DNA from: Candidatus Woesearchaeota archaeon
GTDB lineage: Archaea > Nanobdellota > Nanobdellia > Woesearchaeales > UBA10216
Assembly: GCA_023269295.1 (NCBI GenBank)
Contig: JAHFTU010000034.1
Location: forward strand, 1 to 11,829
Direction: 5' to 3'
DNA length: 11,829 nt
The translations under genes and the position numbers were made by a program. Below are positions 10,431-11,829 of the stretch, piece by piece. The notes below the pieces were generated by a model. That model made no database searches. It was not told where the DNA came from and worked only from the letters and a program-made list of their open reading frames with translations. Positions within the stretch are counted from its first letter, which is position 1; the number at the start of each line of letters is the position of its first letter.

Positions 10431-11829
10431 TTGGTAACTTTTTATGATGTTTCGGCCGAGAAGGCATTGTCGCTTCTTGCAGCTTCCCGCTCTGGGCTTT
10501 CCGGGAGCGAAGTAGGCGTCAGGCTGTCAAAGTATGGCTATAACGAGCTGCCTAAGGAGAAAAAGGCGCAGCCAATTCTTATCTTTCTGAGCCAGTTCAA
10601 GAACTTCCTTATTATCCTGTTGATAGTTGCCACTGCCATTTCGCTTTTTCTGAAGGAGTTTCTTGAGGCTGCAGCGATGCTTTCAATTATTATCCTTTCT
10701 ACCATTCTTGGCTTTGTGCAGGAGTTCAGGGCTTCAAAGGCAATTGAAGCTTTGGAAAAAATCTCTGCCCCAACAGCCAGGGTTATTCGCGATGGGAAGG
10801 AAATGCGCGTTGCTGCAAGGGAGCTTGTGCCCGGAGACATAATACTGCTTGAGGCCGGCGATATCGTGCCTGCTGATTCAAGAATAATAGAAACCGTCAG
10901 CCTGCAGATTGACGAGGCTGCCCTGACTGGAGAGTCTGTGCCTTCTCCGAAAGTAACCGGCATATTCGACACGGAAACTTCTATTGCTGACCAGGAGAAC
11001 ATGGCTTTCATGGGCACGGTTGTCACATACGGAAAGGGCAGCGCTGTTGTTACTGCAACTGGCATGAGCACAGAGTTTGGCAGGATTGCCTCCTCAATCC
11101 AGGCAACGAAGGAGGTTCAGACACCATTACAGGTGAAGTTTGAGCAAATGGCGAGGCAGATTGGCATTGCAGTTCTTGTTCTGGTTTTTTTCGTGTTCAT
11201 CGGAGGCCTGCTGCAGGGCGAGCTGTCTATTGCTAAACTTTTCGTATTTGCCCTTAGTCTTGTTGTTGCGACTGTTCCAAGCGCTTTGCCTGCTATAGTT
11301 ACCATAAGCCTGGCCATGGGCGCGAAAGCCCTTGCTGCCAGGAACATGATTATCAAGAAGCTCCCCGCTGCCGAGAGCCTTGGTGCAGTCACCATAATCT
11401 GCTCAGACAAGACTGGCACAATAACAAAAAACCAGATGACTGTGAAGAGGATTTTTACCGATGGCAGCGTAATAAGCGTGTCAGGCAGCGGCTACGAGCC
11501 AAAGGGGGTTTTTTACCTTGACAGCAAGGAGTTCAACACTAAAAGCATTGAGCTTTTTTTCCGGATTGGCGCGCTTTGCAACAATTCAAAGCTTGTCCAG
11601 GCAGAGGGCAGGTGGCAGGTAACTGGCGACCCTACAGAAGGCGCTTTGATTGTGCTTGCTGAGAAGGGCGGCGTGTCAGGCCAGGCGTTGAGGAAAATGC
11701 ATTCCCTGGTGCAGGAATTGCCTTTTGACTCGGAAAGAAAAATGATGTCTGTAATTTACAGCGCACACGGCCATAGGGAGGCTTTTGCCTATGTCAAGGG
11801 CGCTCCTGACCTGCTGCTGCGCAACTGCA
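10431..11829 (+). CDS. Cation-transporting P-type ATPase, N-terminal part (cut by window end)
   Basis: A membrane pump that moves a cation using ATP. About 466 residues are visible; the gene runs off the window. In order: the N-terminal cation-ATPase domain (YDVSAEKALSLL to GLSGSEVGVRLSKYGYNEL), membrane helices at about 59-74 and 80-96, actuator domain with LTGES (165-169), helices 3-4 with PSALP (283-287), phosphorylation loop CSDKTGT with D326, and nucleotide-binding marks GDPTEGA (399-405) and KGAP (456-459). The frame is continuous throughout. Ca-ATPases have PEGLP in helix 4; the Ser at the Glu position argues against a standard SERCA-type site, so the ion is not assigned. The start is the only in-frame start near the domain's beginning, a TTG; an in-frame TGA lies upstream. 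Confidence 0.9.
   Translation, partial: MVTFYDVSAEKALSLLAASRSGLSGSEVGVRLSKYGYNELPKEKKAQPILIFLSQFKNFLIILLIVATAISLFLKEFLEAAAMLSIIILSTILGFVQEFRASKAIEALEKISAPTARVIRDGKEMRVAARELVPGDIILLEAGDIVPADSRIIETVSLQIDEAALTGESVPSPKVTGIFDTETSIADQENMAFMGTVVTYGKGSAVVTATGMSTEFGRIASSIQATKEVQTPLQVKFEQMARQIGIAVLVLVFFVFIGGLLQGELSIAKLFVFALSLVVATVPSALPAIVTISLAMGAKALAARNMIIKKLPAAESLGAVTIICSDKTGTITKNQMTVKRIFTDGSVISVSGSGYEPKGVFYLDSKEFNTKSIELFFRIGALCNNSKLVQAEGRWQVTGDPTEGALIVLAEKGGVSGQALRKMHSLVQELPFDSERKMMSVIYSAHGHREAFAYVKGAPDLLLRNC

Noticed and set aside
10538..11419. Minus-strand open frames of 177 and 100 codons inside the ATPase region
   Set aside because: The plus-strand frame carries all P-type ATPase motifs in one continuous frame. 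The minus frames are low-complexity Ser/Ala/Met shadows.

Overview
The window looks like a piece of an archaeal chromosome, most likely from a DPANN-type lineage (Woesearchaeota or Pacearchaeota-like). The reasons are: a NucS/EndoMS mismatch endonuclease ending in a PCNA-binding-like tail; TATA/BRE promoters placed 26-29 bp upstream of start codons, as expected for leaderless mRNAs; one gene with an archaeal Shine-Dalgarno sequence (GAGGTGA); a NurA-like nuclease; a small winged-helix protein of a type I associate with these lineages; and tight ATGA gene overlaps. The lineage is inferred, since no rRNA is present. I see no tRNA, rRNA, CRISPR array or transposase.

Layout. 1-881 (+): the 3' end of a TrmJ-like tRNA methyltransferase gene overlaps a HAD-family hydrolase gene. 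862-1194 (-): a small basic winged-helix protein, converging on the HAD gene, with a leader carrying two hairpins. 1453-1599 (+): a 48-residue DUF5679 zinc-ribbon protein with its own promoter, SD and hairpin terminator. 1668-2402 (+): nucS. 2418-4844 (-): phosphoenolpyruvate synthase. 4845-5115: a non-coding stretch filled by four perfect inverted repeats, the most striking structure here. 5116-5915 (-): a DUF3368-type PIN toxin and UPF0175 antitoxin operon. 5978-6958 (-): a NurA-like nuclease, divergent from 7044-8383 (+), a DUF1461 membrane protein and endonuclease III. 8367-9337 (-): a hexapeptide acyltransferase and a YkgJ-type cysteine-cluster protein. 9374-9959 (+): two small overlapping membrane-protein genes in an AT-rich stretch. 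9931-10323 (-): a DUF2784-like membrane protein. 10431-end (+): the first half of a cation-transporting P-type ATPase.

Functional themes. Three nucleases for DNA repair (NucS for mismatches, endonuclease III for oxidised bases, NurA for end processing) lie within 7 kb but in separate transcription units. PEP synthase gives the gluconeogenic entry step from pyruvate. Most genes are in one- or two-gene units, each with its own TATA box.

No complete new defence or mobile system is visible. The strongest candidate for something undescribed is the four-hairpin array upstream of PEP synthase. Its stems differ in sequence yet pair perfectly, and it appears to be a duplicated two-hairpin unit. Other observations are a paired-hairpin leader at 1249-1296, a 13-bp inverted repeat bracketing a divergent promoter at 6957-7032, and the unassigned pair of small membrane proteins.
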